Positions 12,705 to 22,439 of a stretch of 64,000 bases of DNA are shown piece after piece (within the stretch, counting starts at the first letter, position 1; every line of letters begins with the position of its first letter). The position numbers and the translations under genes are program-made. Where the stretch lies: NCBI RefSeq assembly GCF_949987535.1, contig NC_080075.1:3348001-3412000 (forward strand), read 5' to 3'. Under the pieces are notes generated by a model that ran no database searches, had not been told where the DNA came from, and saw nothing but the letters and a program-made list of their open reading frames with translations. The stretch comes from Balaenoptera acutorostrata (lineage: Eukaryota > Chordata > Mammalia > Artiodactyla > Balaenopteridae).

Positions 12705-13013
12705 TTTTTATTTATTTATTTATTTATTTTTGGCTGCGTTGGGTCTTCATTGCTGCGCGCGGGCTTTCTCTAGTTGCGGCGAGCGGGGGCTACTCTTCGT
12801 TGCGGTGCGTGGGCTTCTCATTGCGGTGGCTTCTCTTTGTTGTGGAGCACGGGCTCTAGGCGCGTGGGCTTCAGTAGATGTGGTACGCAGGCTCAGTAGT
12901 TGTGGCGCACGGGCTTGCTCCGCGGCATGTGGGATCTTCCCGGACCAGGGCTCGAACCCGTGCCCCCTGCATTGGCAAGCGGATTCTTAACCACTGCACC
13001 ACCGGGGAAGTCC
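12705..13013 (-). mobile_element. CHR-type tRNA-derived SINE, full length
   Basis: Read on the minus strand it starts with the tRNA-derived head (gggacttccccggtggtgca, then the B-box-like ggttcgagc equivalent at 12951-12960), continues through the GC-rich body of repeated ttgcggcgagcgggggct-like units and ends in a tail that appears on the plus strand as TATTT repeats at 12705-12729. This family is typical of cetaceans, hippos and ruminants. The short target-site duplication and low divergence suggest a fairly recent insertion. Open frames across it are SINE translations, not genes. Confidence 0.95.
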
Positions 13014-13025
13014 CCATTGTCTTTA

Positions 13026-14433
13026 CATAGAACCTAAATTATCGATTCTATTTGAAACGAAAGATGTTCAAGAAATTTTGCTTCCAAACGTCTTGATTTG
13101 CTACTTTAATTCTTAGGAGAGAAAACATATAGTGTGGATGATCTGGTCCTGCGGTTGGCGTTGGTGTAAAATGAAATGTAGCGCCTTGTTTTAACAAAAA
13201 TGAAGTATCTCAAAAGGGAAACAGCGGAGCATTGAACCAAGCGTGGGCCCCTCTAAGCGCGGGCCCGTGTGTCTGCAGGCGTGGCTCTCTGTGGGCTGCC
13301 TGGGTCTGGATTCCAAGTGGCTCTGTGCTCCGAAGCAAGATATACTCTCTCATTTTTGGTCTTTCCTGTGTGTCCTTTACACATGCGTTCCCTCACACTT
13401 ATCTGGTTGGTGTGAGCAAAAATGTGAAAGTGCTTCGTGAATTTTAAAACATAATATGAAACTGTGTCTTGTGATTTCATTATTATTTTTAAGTTGTGGA
13501 TCGTGCATCGGGCTGGGAATGGACAAGATTGTGACAGTCGTATCCACGCTGCTTCCTTCTCTGACCTTAGAGTGATGCCTTGATGTTCCTCTCAGTCTCC
13601 CTGGGCTCCAGGTCACATGACTACGACATCCTATTTTTCTGTGAAACAGAAAGGACAACACACCTTCTGTCCTTTGTCTTAGCGCTCTTTTCCCACTAGT
13701 CACCGGTCACCAAGAATTTATCGTAAGGAACTGACTGTGCGGCTGGGGATATAAAATAACAAAGTCCCCGTGAGCCACTTTTCTGAGCCCTGATAGCATA
13801 AGCATAAACACTCCGGTGAGCCTGCATGATGTCAGAATTTAACAGGGAAGAGCCACATCTTGACTACAAATCTTGATCTGTTTCTTTTATAGCACGGAGA
13901 AGGGGAGGAGATGAGGAAGTAATGTAAAAAGACCATAAGATTTGCAAATATCCCCTGGAATGGCCAGCCTCGGGGAGGTGATGCGTTCATTCCTTGTTCC
14001 TTGCAGCCATTCCCAGGTGGACAGGGTCCGGATGTTTCCCTGAACAAAGGCACTTTGGTTTAACCTTCAGGCAGAGGGGCAGGGTTCCCCGAGGCAGGCC
14101 ATTGTGTACAGACAGTATCCTTTTAGTGAACAAAAGCAGCAGAAAGCAAAGGTTATAGTAAAAGAAACAGAGCCAACATGTAGTCAAGAGTTGGCTTTTC
14201 CCTGTTACAGAAAGAGCGTGGTTCTCACTCAGACCCCGGCAGGGAAAAGGCCAGGCGACATGAAGATATTTCTTCTCTTGGAAACCACAGCCGACTCTCC
14301 CATTTGAGAGGAGTAGCTCCTAGTAGGAGTTGGGGCATCTCAGCAGGCCCCAGACTGCTTCTGAAGGTCTCTGAAGCAGCCCCCCTGGCTGGAGGGCTCC
14401 CTGGGAATAGAAGTTTCCATTGCATCTAAGGCA
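13026..14433. other. Single-copy DNA, no gene seen
   Basis: No recognisable transposon or gene. Overlapping open frames on both strands (for example 13377-13703 minus, 13987-14187 minus) lack domains. Confidence 0.5.
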
Positions 14434-14517
14434 AAGGTGTTACTGAACCAGGTTCGTTTTGCCAGATGCTCAGCAAGACAAAAGGATGAAACACAGAGGT
14501 TTGCAGCAAAGAGAGGG

Positions 14518-14523
14518 TTTATT
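14518..14523 (-). promoter_or_regulatory. LTR polyadenylation signal
   Basis: AATAAA on the minus strand, about 80 bases from the LTR's outer end, followed by a TG-rich stretch (tgctgcaaacctctgtgtt). This fits the end of R in a retroviral LTR. Confidence 0.6.
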
Positions 14524-14595
14524 CGCCTGGCAGCCAAGTGAGGAGATTGGAGAACAAGTCTCAGATTTGCCTCCTGGAAGGCGAGGGGCTCGGGG

Positions 14596-14603
14596 TATTT
14601 ATG
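14596..14603 (-). promoter_or_regulatory. LTR TATA-like box
   Basis: CATAAATA on the minus strand, roughly 75-80 bases upstream of the LTR's AATAAA. It is the expected core promoter of the LTR. Whether it is active cannot be told from sequence. Confidence 0.5.
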
Positions 14604-14898
14604 AGATAAAGAATAAAGCAGCAGTGTGGTCTGAGGCGTGGGCATCGTGCGGAAAGGCGATTGGAAAAAAGTGTGGTCACCGTCGTTCTGAGCAGATGTA
14701 ACTAAGCTACAGGTCTCTGTACATTAAAGAGTGGAGGCACTTAACATGATCTGAGGGTGGGGTTTTCTGCCTTCTGATGTCAGAAGGTCACAGAGTGCCC
14801 AGCTGGGGGCCGGTGGTCCTATCCAGCCTTAACTGGCTCAGCTCGAACTAGACACAGCTGACTCCAAGTTCCTGGAAAACAACTCAGGCAAACATCTT

Positions 14899-15660
14899 TT
14901 TTGCGGGGGAGGGATACTTTTTAAAAAAATTTTTTTTGTTTTAATTGAAGTATAGTTGATTTACAATGTTGTGTTAATCTCTGCTGGACAGCAAAGTGAA
15001 TCAGTTATATATATATATATATTCTATTTCATATTCTTTTCCATTATGGTTTATCACAGGATATTGAATATAGTTCCCTGTGTTATACAGTAAGACCTTG
15101 TTGTTTATCCATCCCATATAGAATAGTTTGCATCTGCTAACCCCAAACCCCCAATCCTTCCCTCCCCCTCCCCTCCTCCCCCTTGGCAACCACAGGTCTG
15201 TTCTCTGTGCCTGTGAGTCTGTTTCTGTTTTGTACATAAGTTCATTTGTGTCATTTTAGATTCCACATATAAGTGGTATCATACGGTATTTGTCTTTGTC
15301 TGGTTTACTTCACTTAGTGTGATAATCTCTAGGTCCATCCATGTTGCTACAAATGGCATCATTTCACCCTTTTTTATGGCTGAGTAATATTCCATTGTGT
15401 ATATGTACCACATCTTCTTTACCCATTTGTCTGTCAATGGACACTTAAGTTGTTTCCATGTCTTGGCTATTGTGAATACTGCTGCAATGAACATTGGGGT
15501 GCATGTGTCTTTTTGAATTATAGTTTTCTCTGGATATATGCCCAGGAGTGGGATTGCTGGATCATATGGCAACTCAATTTTTAGTTTTTTGAGGAACCTG
15601 CATACTGTTTTCCATAGTGGCTGCAACAACTTACATTCCCACCAACACTGTAGGAGGGTT
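14899..15660 (-). mobile_element. 5'-truncated L1 inserted in the solo LTR
   Basis: A 762-bp L1 on the minus strand, flanked by CTCAGGCAAACATCTT (14883-14898) and CTCAGGCAAACGTCTT (15661-15676), a 16-bp duplication with one mismatch. On the minus strand it contains the ORF2 C-terminus, the 3' UTR with its G-rich tract (C-rich on the plus strand at 15159-15182), a TA-rich tract at 15007-15022, and a degraded A-tail at 14899-14945. It inserted after the LTR was in place. Confidence 0.95.
15279..15629 (-). pseudogene. L1 ORF2 C-terminal remnant
   Basis: The minus-strand frame reads the C-terminal end of L1 ORF2p: [20 protein letters not shown] start (here [18 protein letters not shown]), then KDTCTPMFIAA, WKQLKCPLTDKW, MEYYSAIKKGE and TWMD. 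About 116 codons are open from the first ATG. Compared with the copy at 1739-2013 it is longer at the amino end and ends a little earlier. It has no endonuclease or RT domain and no promoter, so it is a dead piece of a retrotransposon gene. Confidence 0.93.
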
Positions 15661-15798
15661 CTCAGGCAAACGTCTTACTGTTTAGGCTCCCTGCTGCTTG
15701 GAGGGCACTCAAGTCCTTTGCAGTGACAGTTAAAATGACCTTGACTAGTGAAGGCAGGTGAAATGGATTTGACTCATGATTCCCCACTGTTTCAAAGG

Positions 15799-16105
15799 GA
15801 CCGGATGTAGCTCTCTTTCCTCCAGGACACTTCTGACTGGATTGGCTTATGTAGGGGGGAATCCGTGAGGTTCAGCGCTGGTCCTGATTGTCAGCTGCAG
15901 TAGCTTAACCAAGTGTAAGTAGCAGCTTCTCCGGCTTTTCCCCAGAACCTCATTGGTGTGCAGGCTTGGCCAGAGGAGGCCTGGTAACCAAGGGGTGTCT
16001 TCACAACACCGGGTATCATCTCAAAAACCCACGTGGGCAGAACCCGCCATGCACAAATTCCAAATCAAACAAGGCCAACTTGTATCCTAAGCAGCTAATA
16101 CCGTT
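15799..16105. other. Single-copy DNA next to the solo LTR
   Basis: No gene or repeat is recognised with confidence. The nearby ggttcagcgctggtcctga and gtgtcttcacaacaccggg stretches could belong to another diverged element. Confidence 0.4.
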
Positions 16106-16553
16106 AATAACAAAGAGTTCCTAAAATTTGAGATGAAAAAGATGAACAGTCTGATGGCAAAGAGAGCAAAGTTGTTCAGCAGGCAGTTGACAGAAAAGAT
16201 AAAAGCATCCTTAAACACATGAAAAGGTGATCAACCTCCTTCATGGTGAAAAGAAAGGCAAATTCAGGGTACATTTAGACACAACTGGCAAAAAACTCCT
16301 ATGTGTCAGCATAATTTGTGGGTGAGGCTGTGAGGAAACAGGCTCTATCATATATCGATGGTAAAGGTGTAAAATGGTACAACCTCTAGAGAGGGAAATT
16401 AGGAAATGTCTAGAAAAATTATACGATTTTACCCTTTAATCCAGAAATCTCACTTCTAGGAATCTATCCCATAGATACACTACCAAAGCCACAATAAGGC
16501 AGATGCACAAAATTATTCATTGCAACAGATTAGTATCAGCAAAAGGTTGAAAA

Positions 16554-16564
16554 CAACCCAGGTG
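16554..16564. repeat. Target-site duplication of the 16.6-kb SINE, left copy
   Basis: CAACCCAGGTG here is repeated exactly at 16721-16731 on the far side of the SINE. Confidence 0.85.
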
Positions 16565-16720
16565 GACTTCCCTGGCGGTCCAGTGCATAAGACTCGGCCC
16601 TTCCACTGCAGGGCATGTGGGTTCGATACCTGGCCTGGGAACTAAGATCCCACATGCCTCGCAGCTTGGCCAAAACAAACAAACAAACAAAACCCCAAAC
16701 CAAAAAACAAACAAAAAGAC
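16565..16720 (+). mobile_element. Short tRNA-derived SINE (CHR-2-like)
   Basis: A 156-bp SINE in plus orientation: gacttccctggcggtccagt head, B-box-like gggttcgatacc, cctgggaactaagatccca, and an A-rich tail with AAACA units (16670-16720). An exact 11-bp target-site duplication flanks it. It sits inside the old L1 and is therefore younger. It lacks the long GC-rich body of the 300-bp CHR copies elsewhere in the window. Confidence 0.92.
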
Positions 16721-16951
16721 CAACCCAGGTGTCTCCATTAACAAGGGGCTGTGGGAATAGAGTGTCCATATAAAGAAACTCTACATGCCCCCCCGCCCCC
16801 CAAAAAAAGGAAATGAGAAAGATCTTTATACACGGAGAGAAAAGAGCAAAAGGTAAAACACAAACCTTTGGCATGAGAGGCAATATAAATATATTTACTT
16901 ATTTGTTCACATCTTCAAAAAGCAACACTGGAGAGATACACCAAAAATAAG

Positions 16952-17035
16952 TATTGGATTGGCCAAAAGTTCATTCTGGTCTTTCCATAAGATGGTTTGG
17001 AAAAACCCAAATGAACTTTTTGGCCAGCCCAATAC
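16952..17035. mobile_element. Mariner-type hairpin MITE
   Basis: An 84-bp near-palindrome: ggattggccaaaagttcatt near the left end pairs with aatgaactttttggccagcc near the right, with gtctttccataagatgg in the middle, and TA at both outer edges. This is the internally deleted, hairpin form of a cetartiodactyl mariner element. It has no transposase gene. A TA target duplication is the mariner hallmark. Confidence 0.9.
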
Positions 17036-17569
17036 AAATCATTACCTCAAGGAGCAGGCAGAGGGGACAAATGAAAATGACACTTCTCTGAATTATGTCA
17101 ATATTTGGCAGATTCAAAAAAATATACAATTAAAATTTCAAGACATAGGAAATGGGTGAGCGTACTCTATATCAATTTGGTGACATAATCACACAGAGAA
17201 AAGAATAATTTCAAGTAACTTTAGTAACATTATTTAACCCATACGTCCACAGAGGTGTATTTTGTAGGGGGAAATAGGGCTGTAACACAGTATTAAACTC
17301 CACTGAGCAATTTTATTGTTAGTAATGATATTGGTAATATTACTTTGTGATTATTTTACATATTTTGCAGCATAAAGCAAATGAGTAATTTGGAGCCAAA
17401 ATTTTCAGAGTAAGGGAAAAGAAATACAAGTATAAAATCAAAAAAGACAAGCAAAATCCTTGCAATGTGAATTGAAAATTTCAGTATTAACTGATGTTTT
17501 AAAAAATTAAAACAGCAGGGGGATGGGGAGATAAAATTGATGATGTGTAAAGGTACAAACCTGCGTGAG
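17036..17569. other. AT-rich DNA, probably more of the old L1
   Basis: No gene. The run aaaaaaatatacaattaaaa and the surrounding text are compatible with a decayed L1 tail but I cannot prove it. Confidence 0.4.
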
Positions 17570-17780
17570 TAGTTAATAAGCCATAGTGATCTAATGTACA
17601 GTAGAATAACTAGAGACAACAGTATTGTACTATGATTATGTTATGTGATAAATACTGATACAAGGGCAATCATGTTACAATATACAAATGTAAGTATCAA
17701 AGTAACATGGTGTGCATCTTAAATTTATACAATGTTATAGGTCAAATATATTCAATTAGAAAAAAGAAAAAAAAAGACTA
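17570..17780 (+). repeat. Old L1M 3' end
   Basis: gatctaatgtacagtagaat, then ttatgtgataaatactgat, then atggtgtgcatcttaaatt and a terminal A-rich run follow the 3' end of an old L1M subfamily in plus orientation. Confidence 0.65.
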
Positions 17781-18379
17781 ACCCTGCCTAGAAGTAGAGG
17801 CACCTCTAAATAGTGGTCTCTAAGTGCGATTTCCCATTGAAAGGAACCAGTTCTGGGACAGAAAACACACCAATGAGCCAGGACATTTTGGTGTGTCAGA
17901 AAGGAAGGACGCTTTCAAAGACTAGTGTACTCATGTCAAAACGACACACTGGACAATGTGAAGGGCGCCACTGACCCAAGATAGAGCACTTGGAGCATCA
18001 AAAATGATGACTAATTAAGTACAGAAAATATGAAAATACATAAACTGTCAGTGATACTAAAGGCGGGGGGGGGGGGTGAAAACAAAAACAAAACAAAAGA
18101 AAGCACACAGGTGCAGACAAAACAAAACAATTTGTTGGTAACCATTACAGGTAAGCAGGACGTCAAGTCCTCTGTCTGAGCACTGACAACTAAAGGAAAA
18201 GAATCGGGCATGTATCCACTTTTTATGTACAAAAGTAAGTAGCTTTCGTTGATGAAGGAAAATTCTTTACAAAAAGAGTGGAAAATTTGACTGAATTAGA
18301 AGGTCGCCCTTTTACAGCGTATAATGAATGATGTGACTCAAGCCCAGGTCATCCATGGAGGAAACCATTAGATCAAAGT
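17781..18379. other. Single-copy DNA with a G-run
   Basis: No gene seen. A G-run of about 13 at 18064-18076 is a length-unstable homopolymer. Confidence 0.5.
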
Positions 18380-18962
18380 GTGATGGGAACTTTATGGGGG
18401 AAGGATTAGGCTGTCACCACTTAATCCACCCACACAGAACTGTAATTGATTGTGCTTCCAAGGGTGGCCCCCATGACATCTCCCAACCTCTACTGCAGTG
18501 TGGCCTTGTGGGAGAATCTCTTTCCAATCCTTTTGATCCAGGCTGGCCTTGTGACTGGTTCTGACCAATGAATGAGGTGGCAGTCATGCTATGTGTCTTC
18601 TAAGGCTGGCCCTTCAGAGACCTGCAGCTTCTGTCTGTCACTTGGAACCCTCCCTCTTTAAAACCAGTTGTCTCATAAGACTCCCCGGAGACCAGGGTGC
18701 TTTAAGGAAACCTGAGCCAAGCATGTGGAAGGAGAGACCACGTGGATGAAAGCTGGGACCTGCCACTGTGTTGAACTCCCCAGCCCAGCCCAGTTGAACC
18801 CAGTAGGATGAATGATCCCACCCAATGCCACGTGGATGATCAGGAAAAACTGCCAGGCTGAGCTCGCCCAAACTGTCACCTCCTGAAGTGTGAGCAAATA
18901 AAATGGTTACGGTTGTTAAGCCATCAAGTTTGGGGTAGTTTGTTATGTAGTAGCAATAACAC
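18380..18962 (+). repeat. MLT1-type (ERVL-MaLR) LTR, nearly full
   Basis: Plus-orientation LTR of roughly 580 bp. The middle reads ctggttctgaccaatgaatg and agacctgcagcttctgtct, then the block with gccaagcatgtggaaggag, and it ends gtgagcaaataaaatggtta followed by ttaagccatcaagtttggg and gtagtttgttatgtagtagc. These are recurrent MLT1 landmarks. No internal region is attached. Confidence 0.8.
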
Positions 18963-19715
18963 AATTAGAAAGTCACTGTTTTGTGGTCTATCATGAAGTA
19001 TCCAGTTCAGGCACAGATTATCAAGGAGGAAATCAATACATGAAAGTTGGGCAGACTGTCGCCATCGGGGCATCACTGAGTGGGGGACAGCCAGGTGTGA
19101 GGCAACCAGGAGTAAACAATCCATAAAATGTTCTCGTGAAAAACGAAAAACGCAAAAGATTCGGAGTTGAACCTGATGGATTCTTTGGAGCGAAATTCCA
19201 ACTTAGGGAAAATACAGCCCTGGAATCGCGAGTTCAAAGATGCAGAGAAGAAGCGAAGAGATGAATTCGGGGACAGAGGTTTCTACAGCACACAGACCTG
19301 GCTGATCTTCATAGAGCCAACCCCAGAGAAAGAGGGGGGGGCAGCCCTAGATTAAAAGAGACCAGAAGGCTTCTCAGCCACGCTGTGTACCGACCTTGTG
19401 GGAACCCCCATTCCCACAGGCCACGTGGTAAAAGACGCACTGAGACTCTCAGGGAAATCGGAATATGGGTTGTTCCATGACACCAAGAAATTATTTTTAA
19501 TTTTTGAGTCTGTGATAATGGCATGGTAGGTACGTAAGATCTACCTGTTTTTCTTTTTTTAAATGAGATATATGCTAACTCTGTAGAAGTGAAATGACAT
19601 GAGGGTTGAAATTTATTTTGAAATTCTCTACCAATTAAAAAAAAAGAAGAAAAGGAGTCAGAAAAGGAGGAAGAGAGAGAGAAAGGAATAAATGATACAA
19701 ACATCTTGATAATAG
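18963..19715. other. Single-copy DNA, nothing firm
   Basis: No gene recognised. The A/GA-rich tract at 19636-19690 (plus strand) is low-complexity and produces an artificial serine-rich frame on the minus strand. Confidence 0.5.
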
Positions 19716-19805
19716 TTGAATCTGGTGAGGAGATACAGGGACTTATGATATGAAACGTCTCTCTACTTTTGCTTATGTTTGAAATTTTTCACAGTATAAT
19801 TTATG
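19716..19805 (+). repeat. Old L1M 3' tail
   Basis: gtctctctacttttgcttat followed by gtttgaaatttttcacagta resembles the last bases of L1M-type elements. Confidence 0.5.
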
Positions 19806-20262
19806 CAATGAATATTTACAAAATATGAAATCTGTGTCACTTTTTACATTCTGGCTTGAATCATGTCAGTACACTTTCTAATCTAGAAGTGTGACTTTGC
19901 CAATGAAATAACCTAGAGTTTCTTCCCAAATATTTGAGTAAAACTGAGCTTCCAGAAAGACCTGCCGCCATTTACATTCAGGATAAGAAGCCGAGGCTTT
20001 ACTTCTCAGTGCAGTCTTCTATTCGTTGGTTGTTGCTCATTCTTGTTTTAACAGTTTTCAGTGTTATGTGTTAGCTATTTAATTAGTTAATTGTAAATGA
20101 TTGTTGGCTATTGTTAGGGTATGAAGAAAGAAATTTAATGTCACACTGACAGTGTTTGACAACCTTGCTGTGCTTGCTTTTATTAACTGGATTCAGGCAC
20201 AAACTGATACCTGATGTGAGCTCTGGATCCCATCAATGCTGGAATCTTTCTTTTTTCTTTTT
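19806..20262. other. Single-copy AT-rich DNA
   Basis: No gene. The tract tatttaattagttaattgta at 20077-20096 contains clustered homeodomain-type TAATT cores. Confidence 0.45.
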
Positions 20263-20650
20263 TTTTTTCACTGCGGTAAAATATACATAACATAAAGTTG
20301 ACCATCTTAACCACTTTTAAGTGTACAGTTCAATAGAATTAAATATATTCACATTGTTGTGCAATCATCATTACCATCCACCTCCAGAATGTTTGCATCT
20401 CCCCAGACTGAAGCTCTGTCCCCATTAAACACTCACTCCCCAGTACCCCTGCCCCATTTCCTGATAACCACCCTCAAACTTTCTGTCTCTATGGATTTGA
20501 CCCCTCTAGGGACCTCCTTTAAGTAGAATTCTACAGCGTTTGTCTTCTTGTGACTGGCTTATTTCACGGAGTAGAATGTCTTCAAGGTTCATTTGTGTTG
20601 CAGCATGTGTCGGAATTTAATTCTTTTTAAAGATTGAGTGATATTCTAAA
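20263..20650 (-). mobile_element. Old L1M fragment, minus strand
   Basis: cactgcggtaaaatatacat, then cataaagttgaccatctta, then attgttgtgcaatcatcatt and gtgactggcttatttcacg are the reverse complement of the L1M 3' UTR and ORF2 end. A similar copy lies at 54070-54720. Confidence 0.85.
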
Positions 20651-22439
20651 TGCTGAAATCTTGATCTGATGGTAAGTCTGAGGGGTGGGGACTTAGGTGA
20701 GTGTGGGTTGGTATCTCTTTGGGGAAAGGATACTTTCTTGGAGGTTCACAAATTACATTGTGGAATTAGTTGCCTATTTTGCTGCTCTCTGAAGCCAACG
20801 CAGGCTTAGTTTTCAGAATAAAGAGTTTGTAGAATTTATGAGCTATGGAAAATGGAAGAATTTACAAGGGGTCATTGCAACAAGCATAGATTGAGAAGCA
20901 CTGGGCTCAGAGCTCATTCCAGGCTGCTTAAGGGCTGCAGAGAGTGAAGCCAGCTTCCTGATGTCACACTTGCCTCTGACATCATGGCTTTTCAGAGTAT
21001 GCCCATGCTTTTTGGCACTCAGTGTGCTTACGTAAATTTCAAGACAATTTTTGGTCATGAGAGCAAATATTTGCTGGGTTATTAGCCAGATGAAAGGAAA
21101 ACAAAACATGGCCTTCTAGGGCTCAGCCCATATCTAGGATGTGAATTTAAAGGAACCTCAATTCCTGCACATTTAAGTCTGAATCACTTGGGTACAGGCC
21201 TGAATTGATCAATTCTGTGGGGATTTTTCCACCCCTCCCTGCATTGTTAATATTCAAGAAAAACAATGATGAGTGAGGAAACCAAATGAGATTCGACTAA
21301 AACCCAGAATAAATAAGGATTTTGATATCATCCTTTCCTGACTCATGTCTTGCATGTTTTAAATTCTCCTGGTCCAATAAACACATTACAACTAATTATG
21401 GCTGAAGCTCAAAAGGCTTGGGGGTTGGGTACATAGTGGATTCCAAGGCATGAAAACCCAGCTCAATTTCTCCATGTTGGCAAAAGGGCCAAAAACACTG
21501 GGGAGGCAGTGAAATCATTTGCTGCCAAAGGCAGGGGAGGAGGGAAGAGAAATAGAAATCAATCATCCCTCACCGCTTGGGGTTTTGGTTTTCCTCTAGT
21601 TTGTCCATTTATTGTAACAGCTGGAAGGGTGAGCTCAGCTGACTTAAAGATATTTTGTGGTACTAACATATCTGGTGACAACTCAGCCTTTGGACCTTTG
21701 ACAAAAGCAGGGAGATTCAAATCATAGCCAGAGGTTTGAGAATTCTCTGACATCATAGAGAAGAAATTGAAGTTTTTCTTCTCTGAGTTTATATATGGCG
21801 TGAGTGTGATCAGTTATCGGTCTTGAGAACTGAAACTCAACAGCAGAGAGCAGCAGGGAATGGGGTTAGAGCAGATGACTTGTGGAGGCGAGGCCCTGTT
21901 ACCCCACCAGGCAAGCGGTGATGGGGAGCGGGGGAGGGGAGCGGTGCCTATGGCCCACAAGGCTTTCAGGGGCTCACAAAAATGGTTTCAAGTTCAGAAG
22001 AAAAAATAAACTTTTGAGTCAAGTAAAGTGTTTTAATATAGAATATTAACATATTTATTTTTAGATTAACACGGTTGGAAACTAAGAGTTTTTAATCTTA
22101 TTTTCATGGAGGAAAGGTCCCATGAAAGCAAAGTGTCTGGGTCCCATGAAGGCCATGATGAAGTTCCATGAGATGCTATTGACATCCCCCCCTCCTGCCC
22201 CAGGCCTCTGTTGACATCTCCGTCTTGGAAGTAGCCCCGGTGGGTTGGTCAGTGTCCCCTGGCCGTATGGCTGTTTGCATGTACCTACTGAGTCCATGCA
22301 GATTTATACGGAACAAAAGGGATTTGGATTTTGACCATTTCCCTTTGAGATTCAGGTATTACGAACCTAGGTGGAGTTTCTTTCCTGTCCGAAGCCAGTG
22401 TCCTTCTTTCCACCGGACTCTTTGGCTGGGTGGGAATAG
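20651..22439. other. Single-copy DNA, no gene seen
   Basis: No recognisable gene or young repeat. Small open frames on both strands (for example 20843-21109 minus and 21509-21727 plus) have no domain. Confidence 0.5.

Larger units (their letters stand above)
14438..15794 (-). mobile_element. Solo LTR of an endogenous retrovirus, split by an L1
   Basis: The element begins TGTTACTGAACC at 14438 and ends CTGTTTCA at 15794, so it has TG...CA ends, and it is flanked by AAGG at 14434-14437 and at 15795-15798, a 4-bp duplication of the kind made by class I (gammaretrovirus-like) integrases. Without the L1 and its second target copy it would be about 579 bp. On the minus strand it has a TATA-like CATAAATA (14596-14603) and about 80 bp further on an AATAAA (14518-14523), the order and spacing of U3, R and U5. 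No gag, pol or env sequence is attached, so it is a solo LTR left by recombination. I do not assign a family name. The possible promoter is read towards lower coordinates. Confidence 0.75.
16106..16951 (+). mobile_element. Old L1 (L1M-type) ORF2 end, plus strand
   Basis: Diverged L1 in plus orientation: gaatctatcccatagatac followed by cacaaaattattcattgcaa and gcaaaaggttgaaaacaac matches the ORF2 C-terminal nucleotide pattern of old mammalian L1s, and agaaagatctttatacacgg and nearby text match what follows. It is broken by a SINE (16565-16720) and followed by a mariner hairpin. Reading frame is lost. Confidence 0.7.

Noticed and set aside
12613..12990. 125-codon frame and its lookalikes at 43280-43642 and 44972-45292
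   Set aside because: They are translations of CHR SINEs; the same peptide strings recur in every copy.
12930..13013. tRNA gene-like A and B boxes
   Set aside because: They belong to the tRNA-derived heads of SINEs; there is no complete cloverleaf and the element continues into a SINE body.
14518..14603. Active retroviral promoter in the solo LTR
   Set aside because: The TATA-like box and AATAAA are only sequence features; activity is not supported, so the element is listed as an inert solo LTR.
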